This document shows positions 41,038 to 50,898 of a stretch of DNA of 64,000 nucleotides, in pieces. The DNA is from Burkholderiaceae bacterium DAT-1. Lineage in GTDB: Bacteria > Pseudomonadota > Gammaproteobacteria > Burkholderiales > Chitinimonadaceae. The translations under genes were made by a program, and so were the position numbers. The stretch's first letter is position 1, and every line of letters begins with the position of its first letter. The notes beneath the pieces were generated by a model. The model saw only the letters and a program-made list of their open reading frames with translations, did not search any database and was not told where the DNA came from. Location of the stretch: the NCBI GenBank assembly GCA_019084025.1, contig JAHRBI010000004.1:124001-188000 (forward strand), given 5' to 3'.

Positions 41038-43203
41038 TTACTGTTGCACGGCCTTCAACTCCAGCCGCATCTTGTGCAGAATCGGCTCGGTATAGCCACT
41101 TGGCTGTACGCCGCCTTCAAAGATCAAAGCGGCGGCCGCTGCGAATGCAGTGCTGGCTGCGATGTTCGCGGCCATCGGCTGATACAGCGGATCACCTGCA
41201 TTCTGCTCATCTACCACCTTGGCCATCCGTTGCAGGGTGCTTTCAACCTGCTCGCGTGTGACGATGCCGTGGCGCAGCCAGTTGGCGACGTGCTGGCTGG
41301 AAATACGCAGCGTGGCGCGGTCTTCCATCAGGCCGACATTGTGGATATCCGGCACCTTCGAACAACCGACGCCCTGATCCACCCAGCGCACCACGTAGCC
41401 CAGAATGCCCTGACAATTATTGTCCAGTTCTTCCTGAATCTCGGCGGCGGACCAGTTGGTGTCCGTTGCGACAGGGATGGTCAGAATATCGTCGAGGCTG
41501 GCGCGCGGACGGGATTTCAGCTCGTCCTGACGTGCCTGCACGTTGACCTTGTGATAGTGCAGGGCGTGCAGGACTGCGCCAGTGGGCGAGGGCACCCATG
41601 CGCAATTGGCACCGGCGCTCGGGTGGGCGATCTTGGTGGCGATCATTTCCGACATCAGATCAGGCTTGGGCCACATGCCCTTGCCAATCTGGGCGCGACC
41701 TTGCAGACCGCAGGCCAGACCGATATCCACGTTCCAGTTTTCATAGGCGGCGATCCACTTTTCCTTCTTCATCGCCTCCTTGCGCACCATGGGACCCGCT
41801 TCCATGGACGTGTGAATCTCGTCGCCGGTGCGGTCCATAAAGCCGGTATTGATAAAAATCGTGCGATCCTGAGCCGCGCGGATACAAGCTTTCAGATTCA
41901 CTGTGGTGCGGCGCTCTTCGTCCATGATGCCGATTTTCAGCGTCTTGGGCGCGAGGCCAAGTGCCTGTTCGACGCGGGCAAAGAGTTTCACAGCAAACGC
42001 GACTTCATCCGGGCCGTGCATCTTCGGCTTCACGATATAGACCGAACCGGTGCGCGAATTGCGCAGCGGGCTATGGCCGAGTACATCATGCTTGGCGATG
42101 AGCGACGTCACCACCGCATCCATAATGCCTTCGAAGATTGCCTCGCCATCGACCAGAATCGCCGGGTTGGTCATCAGATGCCCGACATTGCGCAGCAGCA
42201 TCAGCGAGCGGCCGGGCAGGGTAAAGCTGCTGCCATCCAGTGCGGTAAAGACGCGGTCGGCATGCATGCGACGGGTCAGCTGCTTGCCGCCTTTTTCGAA
42301 TGTCTCTTCCAGCGTGCCTTGCATCAGGCCCAGCCAGTTGCTGTATACCTCGACCTTGTCCTCGCCATCGACGGCGGCAACGGAGTCTTCGCAATCCTGA
42401 ATGGTGGTGACGGCGGCTTCGAGGCAGAGATCCTTGATGTGCGCGGCATCGGTTTTGCCGATGGGGTGGGCAGCATCAAACTGAACTTCAACATGCAGGC
42501 CATTGTGCTTCAGCAACACGCCTGTGGGCGCTTCGGCGCTACCGGTAAAGCCGACACACTGCGCGGCATCTTTCAGTGCGGTGACGCTGCCATCCTTCAG
42601 GCCGACTGCAAGTGCGCCGCCTTCAATGCGATAGCTGGCCGAGTCGACATGCGAGGCATTGACGAGCGGAAAGTGTTCGTCGAGGAAAGCGCGGGCAAAG
42701 GCGATGACCTTGGCACCACGTGCAGGATTATAGGTTTTACCCTTTTCGGCTCCGCCTGATTCGCTGATGGCATCGGTGCCATAGAGCGCATCGTAGAGCG
42801 AACCCCAGCGGGCATTGGCCGCGTTCAGTGCATAGCGGGCATTCTTGACCGGCACCACCAGCTGCGGACCCGCGAGGGTAGCGATTTCTACATCGACATT
42901 TTCAGTGGTGACAGAAAAATCCGGGCCTTCCGGCACCAGATAGCCGATGTCCTGCAAGAAAATCTTGTAGGCAATCGGATCAAATGTGGGATGGCTGCGA
43001 TGCCATGCATCAATCTGCGCCTGCAGCTCATCGCGGCGTGCCAGCAGGGCACGGTTTTCCGGGGTGAGTTCGAGGGCGATCTGTTCGAATTGCTGCCAGA
43101 AATGTCCTGCGTCAACGCCGGTACCGGGGAGAATCCGGTCGTTGATCAGCGCGTGCAAACGAGCGTCGACCTGCAGGCGGCCGGCCTGGATACGATCAGT
43201 CAT
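41038..43203 (-). CDS. glcB: Malate synthase G
   Basis: 721-aa enzyme condensing glyoxylate with acetyl-CoA to malate, the second step of the glyoxylate shunt; the length matches family members (about 723 aa). Conserved pieces include [30 protein letters not shown] (with the catalytic-loop acidic residues), [57 protein letters not shown] and [22 protein letters not shown]. It lies 151 bases downstream of aceA on the same strand, separated by a terminator-like hairpin. Confidence 0.95.
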   Translation of the reverse strand: MTDRIQAGRLQVDARLHALINDRILPGTGVDAGHFWQQFEQIALELTPENRALLARRDELQAQIDAWHRSHPTFDPIAYKIFLQDIGYLVPEGPDFSVTTENVDVEIATLAGPQLVVPVKNARYALNAANARWGSLYDALYGTDAISESGGAEKGKTYNPARGAKVIAFARAFLDEHFPLVNASHVDSASYRIEGGALAVGLKDGSVTALKDAAQCVGFTGSAEAPTGVLLKHNGLHVEVQFDAAHPIGKTDAAHIKDLCLEAAVTTIQDCEDSVAAVDGEDKVEVYSNWLGLMQGTLEETFEKGGKQLTRRMHADRVFTALDGSSFTLPGRSLMLLRNVGHLMTNPAILVDGEAIFEGIMDAVVTSLIAKHDVLGHSPLRNSRTGSVYIVKPKMHGPDEVAFAVKLFARVEQALGLAPKTLKIGIMDEERRTTVNLKACIRAAQDRTIFINTGFMDRTGDEIHTSMEAGPMVRKEAMKKEKWIAAYENWNVDIGLACGLQGRAQIGKGMWPKPDLMSEMIATKIAHPSAGANCAWVPSPTGAVLHALHYHKVNVQARQDELKSRPRASLDDILTIPVATDTNWSAAEIQEELDNNCQGILGYVVRWVDQGVGCSKVPDIHNVGLMEDRATLRISSQHVANWLRHGIVTREQVESTLQRMAKVVDEQNAGDPLYQPMAANIAASTAFAAAAALIFEGGVQPSGYTEPILHKMRLELKAVQQ

Positions 43204-43225
43204 GGGGAAGATCCTGTGTATCTGT

Positions 43226-43261
43226 AAAAACGCCGCCCGGACTCGATCGAGTGGGGCGGCG
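43226..43261 (-). terminator. Terminator between aceA and glcB
   Basis: CGCCGCCC and GGGCGGCG form a perfect 8-bp stem around a 15-base loop, followed on the minus strand by TTTTTACAG. It lies 94 bases beyond the aceA stop and 23 bases before the glcB start, so it should reduce read-through into glcB. Confidence 0.75.
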
Positions 43262-43354
43262 TGATGGAACAGTTCAATTACCTAGCCTGCTGCGAAGGGG
43301 AGAACCGGCGCTTGATCCGGTTCACACTCTATCCAGCCCTTCGCGGCATGCGGC

Positions 43355-44653
43355 TTAGTGGAACTGTTCTTCTTCGGTCGAACCGGTCAGCGCGGTCACG
43401 GAAGACTTGCCACCCTGAATGACGGTGGTGATGTCGTCGAAGTAACCGGTGCCCACTTCCTGCTGGTGCGACACGAAGGTGTAGCCGCGCTCGCGTGCTG
43501 CGAATTCTGGCTCCTGCACCTTTTCCACGTAGGCGGACATGCCGCGTGCCACGTAGTCTTGTGCCAGATCGAACATGTTGTACCACATGTTGTGGATACC
43601 AGCCAAAGTGATGAACTGGTACTTGTAGCCCATGGCACCCAGTTCGCGCTGGAACTTGGCGATGGTTGCATCGTCCAAGTTCTTCTTCCAGTTGAAGGAC
43701 GGCGAGCAGTTGTAGGCCAGCAGCTTACCCGGATGCTTGGCGTGCACGGCTTCGGCGAACTTCTTGGCAAAAGCCAGATCCGGCGTACCGGTTTCGCACC
43801 ACACCAGATCAGCGTAGTCAGCGTAGGCAATCGCGCGGCTGATGGCTTGCTCCAGACCCTTCTTGGTCTTGTAGAAGCCTTCGGCAGTACGTTCGCCAGT
43901 CAGGAACGGCTTGTCGTTTTCGTCATAGTCGCTGGTCAGCAGATCAGCTGCTTCAGCATCGGTACGGGCGATCACCAGAGTCGGCACGCCATAAACGTCG
44001 GCAGCCATACGTGCGGCAATCAGCTTTTGCACGGCTTCCTGAGTCGGCACCAGCACCTTGCCGCCCATGTGACCGCACTTCTTCACGGAAGCCAGTTGGT
44101 CTTCGAAGTGAACGCCACCGGCACCGGCGCGGATCATGGACTTCATCAGTTCGTAGGCGTTCAGCACACCACCGAAACCGGCTTCAGCATCGGCCACGAT
44201 CGGCGCGAAGTAATCGACAAAGCCTTGATCGCCACGCTCGACACCCTTGGAGTGCTGAATTTCGTCAGCGCGGGTGAAAGCATTGTTGATGCGTTCCACG
44301 ACCTTCGGCACCGAATCCACTGGGTACAGGGATTGGTCCGGGTACATGGCGGAGTATTCATTGTTGTCAGCGGCAACTTGCCAGCCGGACAGATAGATGG
44401 CCTTCACGCCAGCCTTGACCTGCTGCATGGCCTGACCACCGGTCAGCGCGCCCAGACAGTTCACGTAAGGCTCGTTATTCACCAGATTCCACAGCTTTTC
44501 GGCACCACGGCGGGCCAGGCTGTATTCGTTTTGCACCGAACCACGCAGACGTTCGACATCAGCGGCAGTGTAGCCGCGCTTGATGCCCTTCCAGCGGGGA
44601 TTGGTGTCCCAGTCATGTTGCAGTGCAGCGATACGTTGTTCACGAGTCGACAT
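43355..44653 (-). CDS. aceA: Isocitrate lyase
   Basis: 432-aa enzyme splitting isocitrate into glyoxylate and succinate. The catalytic motif is [21 protein letters not shown] (KKCGH). Other family blocks are [53 protein letters not shown] and [18 protein letters not shown]. It lies upstream of glcB, completing the glyoxylate shunt. The 427-base region upstream holds a TTTGC-N6-GCAAA palindrome that could be its operator. Confidence 0.96.
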   Translation of the reverse strand: MSTREQRIAALQHDWDTNPRWKGIKRGYTAADVERLRGSVQNEYSLARRGAEKLWNLVNNEPYVNCLGALTGGQAMQQVKAGVKAIYLSGWQVAADNNEYSAMYPDQSLYPVDSVPKVVERINNAFTRADEIQHSKGVERGDQGFVDYFAPIVADAEAGFGGVLNAYELMKSMIRAGAGGVHFEDQLASVKKCGHMGGKVLVPTQEAVQKLIAARMAADVYGVPTLVIARTDAEAADLLTSDYDENDKPFLTGERTAEGFYKTKKGLEQAISRAIAYADYADLVWCETGTPDLAFAKKFAEAVHAKHPGKLLAYNCSPSFNWKKNLDDATIAKFQRELGAMGYKYQFITLAGIHNMWYNMFDLAQDYVARGMSAYVEKVQEPEFAARERGYTFVSHQQEVGTGYFDDITTVIQGGKSSVTALTGSTEEEQFH

Positions 44654-44867
44654 GAGTGATTACCTCTAGCTTGCTTGGACGATGACCGCCATAGGCGGGT
44701 CGATACCGTCGGTGGGGAAGATGCACGGCGCTCTCGAACCTATTGATTCGAAAGTAAGAAGAGGGTGTCCGTACTGGATCCTGACGGACGAGATCCACTG
44801 GGTTGCGATCATGGGTACCTTCGCTTGCCAGTCCGTGGTTGCGTGAATCCATTATTCGCCAATTTTG

Positions 44868-44883
44868 TTTGCGATGCAGCAAA
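44868..44883. promoter_or_regulatory. Candidate operator upstream of aceA
   Basis: TTTGC-GATGCA-GCAAA is a perfect 5-6-5 palindrome about 215 bases upstream of aceA. TTTGC/GCAAA sites are bound by RamB/ScfR-type regulators of acetate and short-chain fatty acid metabolism in other bacteria. The link here is inference. Confidence 0.4.
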
Positions 44884-45024
44884 AAATTCAAACAAGCGTA
44901 CGATTCAAACATTAAATGCGAGAAAGTGTTGTAGTCGTACAACTTTCGCTTACGATTTTTCAATATTTATCTTTTGCAATCATGGTGTTGTGATTGTTGT
45001 CCGGTCGGTGAGCGTGAAGGGGGG

Positions 45025-45053
45025 CTTGAAAGCCTGAAAGACCATCCCCACTT
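45025..45053 (+). promoter_or_regulatory. Sigma-32 heat-shock promoter of grpE
   Basis: CTTGAAA and CCCCACTT are separated by 14 bases, matching the heat-shock consensus CTTGAAA-N(11-16)-CCCCATNT. The site lies 28 bases before the grpE ATG. Confidence 0.85.
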
Positions 45054-45080
45054 CATGGCAATCGACTAACGGAGGTTGCC

Positions 45081-45611
45081 ATGCAACACGACAGCCAAGC
45101 AGATCAAAATATCAACGAAACCAATCTGAATGCCGATGCATCCGCCGCAGCAGATACACCTGAAGCGCAGATTGCAGAACTCGAAGCACGTCTGGCCGAA
45201 GCGCAGGCGGCTGTAATGTACGCTCGTGCGGAGGCCGAAAACATCCGTAAGCGTGCTCAGGACGATGTCGCCGCCGCACACAAATACGCAGTGGGCAAGT
45301 TCGCCAGCGAATTGCTGATTGTGAAGGATTGCCTGGAAATGGCGCTGAAGGACAACAGCTCCGTCGAAAACATCAAGATGGGCGTGGACATGACCCTGCG
45401 CAATCTGGGCAATGCTTTCGAGAAATTCCAGATCAAGGAAATCTCCCCGGCCGCAGGCGAAAAGCTTGATCCGAACAAGCATCAGGCCATGCGTACCGAA
45501 GTGGCGGACCAGGAGCCGAATACGGTGGTCAGCGTGATGCAGAAGGGTTATGTGATTGCAGAGCGTGTGTTGCGTCCGGCCATGGTGGTGGTGGCAAAGG
45601 CAGCTGAATAA
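45081..45611 (+). CDS. grpE: Nucleotide exchange factor GrpE
   Basis: 176-aa cytoplasmic co-chaperone that releases ADP from DnaK. An acidic N-terminal tail (about 30 residues) leads into the long dimerising helix (AQIAELEARLAEAQAAVMYARAEAENIRKRAQDD). The C-terminal beta-domain is TEVADQEPNTVVSVMQKGYVIAERVLRPAMVVVAK. A GGAGG ribosome binding site precedes the ATG. It has its own sigma-32 promoter, and dnaK follows 118 bases later with another. Confidence 0.95.
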   Translation: MQHDSQADQNINETNLNADASAAADTPEAQIAELEARLAEAQAAVMYARAEAENIRKRAQDDVAAAHKYAVGKFASELLIVKDCLEMALKDNSSVENIKMGVDMTLRNLGNAFEKFQIKEISPAAGEKLDPNKHQAMRTEVADQEPNTVVSVMQKGYVIAERVLRPAMVVVAKAAE

Positions 45612-45626
45612 AGCCTGATATTGCCA

Positions 45627-45654
45627 CTTGAAACGTTAAAACGTATCCCCACTT
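45627..45654 (+). promoter_or_regulatory. Sigma-32 heat-shock promoter of dnaK
   Basis: CTTGAAA and CCCCACTT are separated by 13 bases, 75 bases before the dnaK ATG. The boxes are nearly identical to those upstream of grpE, so both genes are independently heat-induced. Confidence 0.88.
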
Positions 45655-45729
45655 TCAAGTCAAGGTTAATTGAAGCAGCTGGTGTAAGACTGGCTGGATC
45701 AGCAAGAAAACAGTAAAGGAATAGAGATC

Positions 45730-47652
45730 ATGGGCAAGATTATCGGTATTGACCTGGGTACAACCAACAGCTGCGTGGCCGTGCTGGAAGGCGGAAACGT
45801 GAAGGTGATCGAGAACGCCGAAGGCGCTCGCACCACCCCGTCCATCATTGCATACACCGACGACGAAATTCTGGTTGGCGCACCGGCCAAGCGTCAGGCT
45901 GTGACCAATCCGAAGAACACCCTGTACGCAGTGAAGCGCCTGATCGGCCGCAAGTTCGAAGAGAAGGAAGTGCAGAAGGACATCGATCTGATGCCTTACG
46001 CCATCTCCAAGGCTGACAACGGCGATGCATGGGTAGAAGTGCGCGGCAAGAAGATGGCCCCGCCGCAAATCTCTGCAGAGGTGCTGCGCAAGATGAAGAA
46101 GACTGCCGAAGACTATCTCGGCGAAGAAGTGACCGAAGCCGTGATTACCGTACCGGCCTACTTCAATGACAGCCAGCGTCAAGCCACCAAGGATGCAGGC
46201 CGCATCGCTGGTCTGGAAGTGAAGCGTATCATCAACGAACCGACCGCTGCTGCTCTGGCCTTCGGCATGGACAAGCAAGAGAAGGGTGACCGCAAGATCG
46301 CCGTGTACGATCTGGGCGGTGGTACCTTCGATATCTCCATCATCGAAATCGCCGATGTCGATGGCGACATGCAGTTCGAAGTGCTGGCCACCAACGGTGA
46401 CACCTTCCTGGGTGGTGAAGACTTCGACCAGCGTCTGATCGACTACATCGTGACCGAATTCAAGAAGGAGCAGGGCGTCGATCTGAAGAACGACGTGATG
46501 GCTCTGCAACGTCTGAAGGAAGCCGCTGAAAAGGCCAAGATCGAGCTGTCCTCCAGCCAGCAGACCGAAATCAATCTGCCATACGTGACCATGGATGCAA
46601 CCGGTCCGAAGCATCTGGCCATGAAGATTACCCGCGCCAAGTTTGAAAGCCTGGTGGATGATCTGGTCGAGCGTTCCATCGAGCCGTGCCGCATCGCCAT
46701 CAAGGATGCAGGCCTCAAGGTCAGCGATATCGATGATGTGATTCTGGTCGGCGGTCAGACCCGTATGCCGAAGGTCATCGACAAGGTGAAGGAATTCTTC
46801 GGCAAGGATCCGCGTCGTGACGTGAATCCGGACGAAGCCGTGGCCGTGGGCGCTGCGATTCAGGGTTCTGTGCTGTCGGGCGATCGTACCGACGTGCTGC
46901 TGCTGGACGTGTCGCCGCTGTCGCTGGGTATCGAAACCATGGGCGGTGTGATGACCAAGCTGATCCAGAAGAACACCACGATTCCGACCAAGGCATCGCA
47001 AGTGTTCTCGACCGCCGAAGACAACCAGAGCGCCGTGACCATTCACGTGCTGCAAGGCGAGCGTGAGCGTGCATCGGCCAACAAGAGCCTGGGCCAGTTC
47101 AATCTGGAAGGCATCCCGACTGCACCGCGCGGCACCCCGCAGATCGAAGTTGAATTCAACATCGATGCCAACGGTATCCTGCACGTGTCTGCCAAGGACA
47201 AGGCAACCGGCAAGGCTAACAACATCACCATCAAGGCGAACTCGGGTCTCTCCGAAGAAGAAATCCAGCGCATGGTGAAGGATGCTGAAGCCAATGCCGA
47301 AGAAGACAAGAAGCTGACCGAACTGGTGAATGCCCGCAATCAGCTGGAAGGCCTGATCCACTCGGTGAAGAAGACTGTATCCGAGCATGGCGACAAGGTG
47401 ACTGCCGACGAAAAGGCCGCCATCGAAAAGGCACTGGTCGATGCTGAAAGCGTCGTAAAGAGCGAAGACAAGGCCGAGATCGAAGCCAAGTCCGAAGCCC
47501 TGATGTCCGCCTCGCACAAGCTGGCTGAAAAGCTGTACGCCGAACAGGGTGCAGCAGGCGCAGCCGGTGGCGCGCACGAAGCCGCAGGCGCCAAGGATGA
47601 CGGCAATGTGGTGGATGCCGAGTTCACCGAGGTGAAGGACGAGAAGAAGTAA
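45730..47652 (+). CDS. dnaK: Chaperone protein DnaK (Hsp70)
   Basis: 640-aa ATP-dependent chaperone. The ATPase domain (about residues 1-385) has [43 protein letters not shown] and [13 protein letters not shown]. The linker is [19 protein letters not shown]. The peptide-binding beta domain and helical lid follow, with a C-terminal [14 protein letters not shown] (the EEVD-like end of proteobacterial DnaK). It works with GrpE upstream and DnaJ downstream. Codon use is strongly biased, as expected for an abundant protein. Confidence 0.98.
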   Translation: MGKIIGIDLGTTNSCVAVLEGGNVKVIENAEGARTTPSIIAYTDDEILVGAPAKRQAVTNPKNTLYAVKRLIGRKFEEKEVQKDIDLMPYAISKADNGDAWVEVRGKKMAPPQISAEVLRKMKKTAEDYLGEEVTEAVITVPAYFNDSQRQATKDAGRIAGLEVKRIINEPTAAALAFGMDKQEKGDRKIAVYDLGGGTFDISIIEIADVDGDMQFEVLATNGDTFLGGEDFDQRLIDYIVTEFKKEQGVDLKNDVMALQRLKEAAEKAKIELSSSQQTEINLPYVTMDATGPKHLAMKITRAKFESLVDDLVERSIEPCRIAIKDAGLKVSDIDDVILVGGQTRMPKVIDKVKEFFGKDPRRDVNPDEAVAVGAAIQGSVLSGDRTDVLLLDVSPLSLGIETMGGVMTKLIQKNTTIPTKASQVFSTAEDNQSAVTIHVLQGERERASANKSLGQFNLEGIPTAPRGTPQIEVEFNIDANGILHVSAKDKATGKANNITIKANSGLSEEEIQRMVKDAEANAEEDKKLTELVNARNQLEGLIHSVKKTVSEHGDKVTADEKAAIEKALVDAESVVKSEDKAEIEAKSEALMSASHKLAEKLYAEQGAAGAAGGAHEAAGAKDDGNVVDAEFTEVKDEKK

Positions 47653-47667
47653 TTCTCCCGGCCAGAC

Positions 47668-47716
47668 AGGCGCAGCGCTGCCATGCCTTTGAGCATGGCC
47701 TCGCCTGCGCCTTTTT
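47668..47716 (+). terminator. Terminator between dnaK and dnaJ
   Basis: AGGCGCAG and CTGCGCCT close an outer stem, with an inner CCATGC/GCATGG stem, and TTTTT follows. It lies 16 bases after the dnaK stop and 17 bases before the dnaJ ATG. It probably reduces read-through so that DnaJ is made in smaller amount. Confidence 0.8.
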
Positions 47717-47732
47717 GCCTTAAGGAACAGAA

Positions 47733-48854
47733 ATGGCAAAGAAAGATTTTTACGAGATTCTCGGTGTCAATCGCGATGCAAGCGATGAGGACATCAAGAA
47801 GGCGTATCGCAAGCTGGCGATGAAGTATCACCCGGACCGCAATCCGGATAGCAAGGATGCCGAAGACAAATTCAAGGAGGCCAAGGAGGCCTACGAGATT
47901 CTGTCAGATAGCCAGAAGCGCGCTGCATACGATCAGTACGGCCACGCAGGCGTGGATCCGCAGGCCGGCATGGGCGGTGGTCAGGGTTTTGGTGGCTTTG
48001 GCGATGCGTTTGGCGATATTTTTGGCGACATCTTCGGTGGTGGCGGTCGTGGTGGCCAGCGTTCCAATGTGTATCGCGGCTCCGATCTGCGCTACAACCT
48101 GGAAATTTCGCTGGAAGAAGCAGCGCGCGGTACCGAAAAGCAGATCCGCATCCCCACGCATGAAGAATGCGATACCTGTCATGGTACGGGCGCCAAGCCA
48201 GGTACCGAACCCAAGACCTGTGGCACCTGTCATGGTCAGGGCCAAGTGCGTGTCAGCATGGGCCCGTTTGCGATGGCACAGACCTGCCCGACCTGTCACG
48301 GCAAGGGCAAGGTCATCAGCGATCCATGCCGCCCGTGTAACGGCCAGGGACGCGTCAAAACCAACAAGACGCTGTCGGTGAAGATTCCGGCTGGCGTGGA
48401 CGAAGGCGATCGCATCCGTCTGTCTGGCGAAGGCGAGCACGGCACCAATGGTGGTCCGGCAGGTGACCTGTATGTGGTCATGCACATCAAGGCGCACACG
48501 GTATTCGAGCGGGAAGGCAACGATCTGCATTGCGAAATGCCGATTAGCTTTGCCACGGCGGCACTCGGTGGCGAGATCAAGATCCCGACACTGGATGGTG
48601 CAGCCTCGCTGAAGATTCCGGCCGAGACACAATCCGGTCAGGTCTTCCGCCTGCGTGGCAAGGGGATCAAGGGAGTCCGCAGCGCGGTCACTGGCGATCT
48701 GATGTGTCATGTGGTGGTGGAAACGCCGGTGAAGCTCACCGAGCGCCAAAAGGAACTGCTGCGCGAGTTTGAAAACATCAGTCAGGAAGATGATGCTAAG
48801 CACAATCCGCGCGCCAAGTCCTTTATGGACAAGGTGAAGGACTTCTTTAGCTAA
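47733..48854 (+). CDS. dnaJ: Chaperone protein DnaJ (Hsp40)
   Basis: 373-aa co-chaperone that stimulates DnaK ATPase. The J domain (residues 1-70) has the HPD motif in KYHPDRNP. The Gly/Phe-rich region is at about residues 75-110. The zinc domain has four CxxCxGxG repeats ([42 protein letters not shown]), and C-terminal substrate-binding domains follow. AAGGAA precedes the ATG. It follows dnaK behind a terminator-like hairpin and has its own strong terminator. Confidence 0.97.
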   Translation: MAKKDFYEILGVNRDASDEDIKKAYRKLAMKYHPDRNPDSKDAEDKFKEAKEAYEILSDSQKRAAYDQYGHAGVDPQAGMGGGQGFGGFGDAFGDIFGDIFGGGGRGGQRSNVYRGSDLRYNLEISLEEAARGTEKQIRIPTHEECDTCHGTGAKPGTEPKTCGTCHGQGQVRVSMGPFAMAQTCPTCHGKGKVISDPCRPCNGQGRVKTNKTLSVKIPAGVDEGDRIRLSGEGEHGTNGGPAGDLYVVMHIKAHTVFEREGNDLHCEMPISFATAALGGEIKIPTLDGAASLKIPAETQSGQVFRLRGKGIKGVRSAVTGDLMCHVVVETPVKLTERQKELLREFENISQEDDAKHNPRAKSFMDKVKDFFS

Positions 48855-48875
48855 TCAGCCGGCTGATGAGTAAGT

Positions 48876-48910
48876 AAAATACCCCGCAAGCAGTATATGC
48901 GGGGTATTTT
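48876..48910 (+). terminator. Rho-independent terminator of dnaJ
   Basis: AAAATACCCCGCA and TGCGGGGTATTTT form a perfect 13-bp stem with a 9-base loop, 22 bases after the dnaJ stop. Confidence 0.92.
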
Positions 48911-48925
48911 CATTTGATGCGCATG

Positions 48926-48957
48926 AAAAAATGCCCTGATCAGAGATCAGGGCATTT
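48926..48957 (-). terminator. Rho-independent terminator of efp
   Basis: AAATGCCCTGATC and GATCAGGGCATTT form a perfect 13-bp stem with an AGA loop. On the minus strand the stem is followed by TTTTTC. It lies 29 bases beyond the efp stop. Confidence 0.93.
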
Positions 48958-48985
48958 GGCATCTACGAGATCAATTCGCAGCGGA

Positions 48986-49549
48986 TTACGCGCGCTTCTT
49001 GAATTCGTTGGTGCGGGTGTCGATTTCGATCTTGTCGCCGATTTCCACGAAAGCAGCAACTGGCAGTTCGTAACCGGTACCCACCAGACGGGCAGGCTTC
49101 ATCACCTTGCCGGAGGTATCGCCACGCACGGCTGGCTCAGTGTATTCCACTTCGCGCACGATGGTGGTCGGCAGTTCCACGGAGATGGCGCGGCCTTCGT
49201 AGAAGGTCACGTCGCACACGTCTTCCATACCGTCGATCAGGTAGTTCAGTGTGTCGCCCATATTGTCGGCTTCCACTTCGTACTGATTAAATTCGGTGTC
49301 CATGAACACGTACATCGGATCAGCGAAGTAGGAATAGGTGCATTCGCGGCGGTCGAGCACGACAACGTCGAACTTTTCGTCAGCCTTGTACACGGCTTCG
49401 GAAGCAGCGCCAGTCAGCAGATTCTTCATCTTCATCTTGACGACAGCTGCATTGCGGCCGGACTTGTTGTATTCGGTCTTCTGGATCACCAGCGGCTGGC
49501 CATCCATCATGGCGACGTTGCCGGAGCGCAGTTCTTGTGCGGTCTTCAT
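48986..49549 (-). CDS. efp: Elongation factor P, arginine-32 (rhamnosylated) type
   Basis: 187-aa translation factor that relieves ribosome stalling at proline runs. KOW-like domain I carries the loop [22 protein letters not shown], with arginine at residue 32 where most EF-Ps have lysine. Domains II-III end [26 protein letters not shown]. Arg32 is the residue rhamnosylated by EarP in Neisseria, Pseudomonas and relatives, and earP is encoded directly upstream. I chose the ATG at 49549. A strong terminator follows. Confidence 0.96.
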   Translation of the reverse strand: MKTAQELRSGNVAMMDGQPLVIQKTEYNKSGRNAAVVKMKMKNLLTGAASEAVYKADEKFDVVVLDRRECTYSYFADPMYVFMDTEFNQYEVEADNMGDTLNYLIDGMEDVCDVTFYEGRAISVELPTTIVREVEYTEPAVRGDTSGKVMKPARLVGTGYELPVAAFVEIGDKIEIDTRTNEFKKRA

Positions 49550-49598
49550 ACTTGAATTCCCTGCAGGAAAATGGGTAAGCGGTTGATAAAACGCAGCA

Positions 49599-50726
49599 TT
49601 ATAACTTGGAGCGGACAAAGTCCGCCAGATTGCCAGCAAGGTTTCCGATCTGCGCGAGCATGTCTGCCCAGTTTTGTGCAGCATCCGACAGGGCGGATTG
49701 ATGCGCAAGCATCTGATTCCATGCAGTTCCTGCCTGGCTGGCATCCCCTATGTTCCACGCATGGATAAAGGCTTGCCAGTCTGAAAATGCGGCATCCGCC
49801 ATGAATGGATAGAGGTGGCGAAGCAAGGAATCCAGTTTGTCGAGATGGGCAAGATCCTCGGTTGGATAGATATGCCAGACAAATGGAAGTGCAGCCCACT
49901 GTGCGCGGACGCAGGAATCCTCTCCGCGCACAAAGTTGATATCGCAACCCCACAGCACGCGGTCATACTCGGTTTGCGGCAGAAAGGGCAGGAAGTGCAG
50001 TGTCAGTGCCCCGGTCGTGATTGCATCTCCGGGCGAGTATGCGCCGCCAATCGCATGATTGACTGCGTGCCGCGCTTTGCCATCCGCCACTAAGACCGTT
50101 GCACCTGATCCTGCAGCGAGGGTCGTCAGCCAGGCGGGCAGAGCAGGATTTTCATAGCAGAAAAGCGATATCAGAAGATCATTTCGCCCCTGCAGCCACG
50201 CGTTACGCCAGTGCTGTCTGTCATCACAGTTAAATCGGTTGCGGCGATCTATCAGATCGCCCTCGCAGATCAATCCGCCCGTTTTGCTGGTAAATCCGGG
50301 GAAGAAGAAATACTGCGTCAGTGGAAAGCGCGGATGGCGCGAGGGCAGGCCGTGGCAGCCCTCCACCCAGTCTTCTGCTGACAGATATTCAAGATTGATC
50401 CACACCGGCGGGGTAGGGCGGGCGGCCATGCGGGCAAGCAGGCTATCCGGTAAGCCGCATGCGAAAGCCTCTATCACCACATCGCCACAGTCAGTCCAGT
50501 GGGTGCGCTGGTCATGCCAGTGCTCGATGGTGATCCCTTGCAGGGACTGTCGTGGTGCTAGGGGATCAATGTCCGGTTCCAGCACCTGAAAGCTCGCGAG
50601 GTCATCTACAAACAGGCGAATAGAGAACCCGAATTCGCGCTGCAATTGCCGTGCGAGCCGCCACGTCACGCCGATGTCGCCAAAATTATCGACAACCCGG
50701 CAAAAAATATCCCAGTTCTGTTTCAT
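49599..50726 (-). CDS. earP: EF-P arginine rhamnosyltransferase EarP
   Basis: 375-aa cytosolic glycosyltransferase of the GT104 (EarP) family, which adds dTDP-rhamnose to Arg32 of EF-P. Family motifs are [24 protein letters not shown] at the N-terminus, [37 protein letters not shown] and [30 protein letters not shown] (donor-binding region with acidic D and E). It lies 49 bases upstream of efp on the same strand, the standard order. Confidence 0.95.
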   Translation of the reverse strand: MKQNWDIFCRVVDNFGDIGVTWRLARQLQREFGFSIRLFVDDLASFQVLEPDIDPLAPRQSLQGITIEHWHDQRTHWTDCGDVVIEAFACGLPDSLLARMAARPTPPVWINLEYLSAEDWVEGCHGLPSRHPRFPLTQYFFFPGFTSKTGGLICEGDLIDRRNRFNCDDRQHWRNAWLQGRNDLLISLFCYENPALPAWLTTLAAGSGATVLVADGKARHAVNHAIGGAYSPGDAITTGALTLHFLPFLPQTEYDRVLWGCDINFVRGEDSCVRAQWAALPFVWHIYPTEDLAHLDKLDSLLRHLYPFMADAAFSDWQAFIHAWNIGDASQAGTAWNQMLAHQSALSDAAQNWADMLAQIGNLAGNLADFVRSKL

Positions 50727-50898
50727 CGGACTATCTTAACGTGAGGTGAAGCGGGTGTGTGCTGGATCAATAAAATTGTAGTTTAACTACGAAATAATGG
50801 CAGAAGATGTGCAGTTGTATGTACAATGAGCTACGAGATACCTGAGTGTGGCGCATGATTTGCGACACCGAATGCGAATAACAAGAGAGGACATCACC

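Larger units (their letters stand above)
44654..45080. other. 427-base gap between divergent aceA and grpE
   Basis: No gene is supported. The left part is the aceA leader. An AT-rich core at 44850-45000 holds the TTTGC-N6-GCAAA dyad listed separately, and the right end holds a heat-shock promoter for grpE. Confidence 0.55.

Noticed and set aside
41044-42759. Long plus-strand open frame opposite glcB
   Set aside because: Antisense shadow of malate synthase with no start context and a His/Gln/Arg-rich, non-protein-like translation.
43358-44659. 433-codon plus-strand open frame opposite aceA
   Set aside because: Exact antisense shadow of isocitrate lyase; the translation shows no domain and has low-complexity composition.
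45655-47739. Very long open reading frame (about 694 codons) on the minus strand opposite dnaK
   Set aside because: It lies antisense to a certain, highly codon-biased gene, has no ribosome binding site or family match, and its length follows from the codon use of dnaK.
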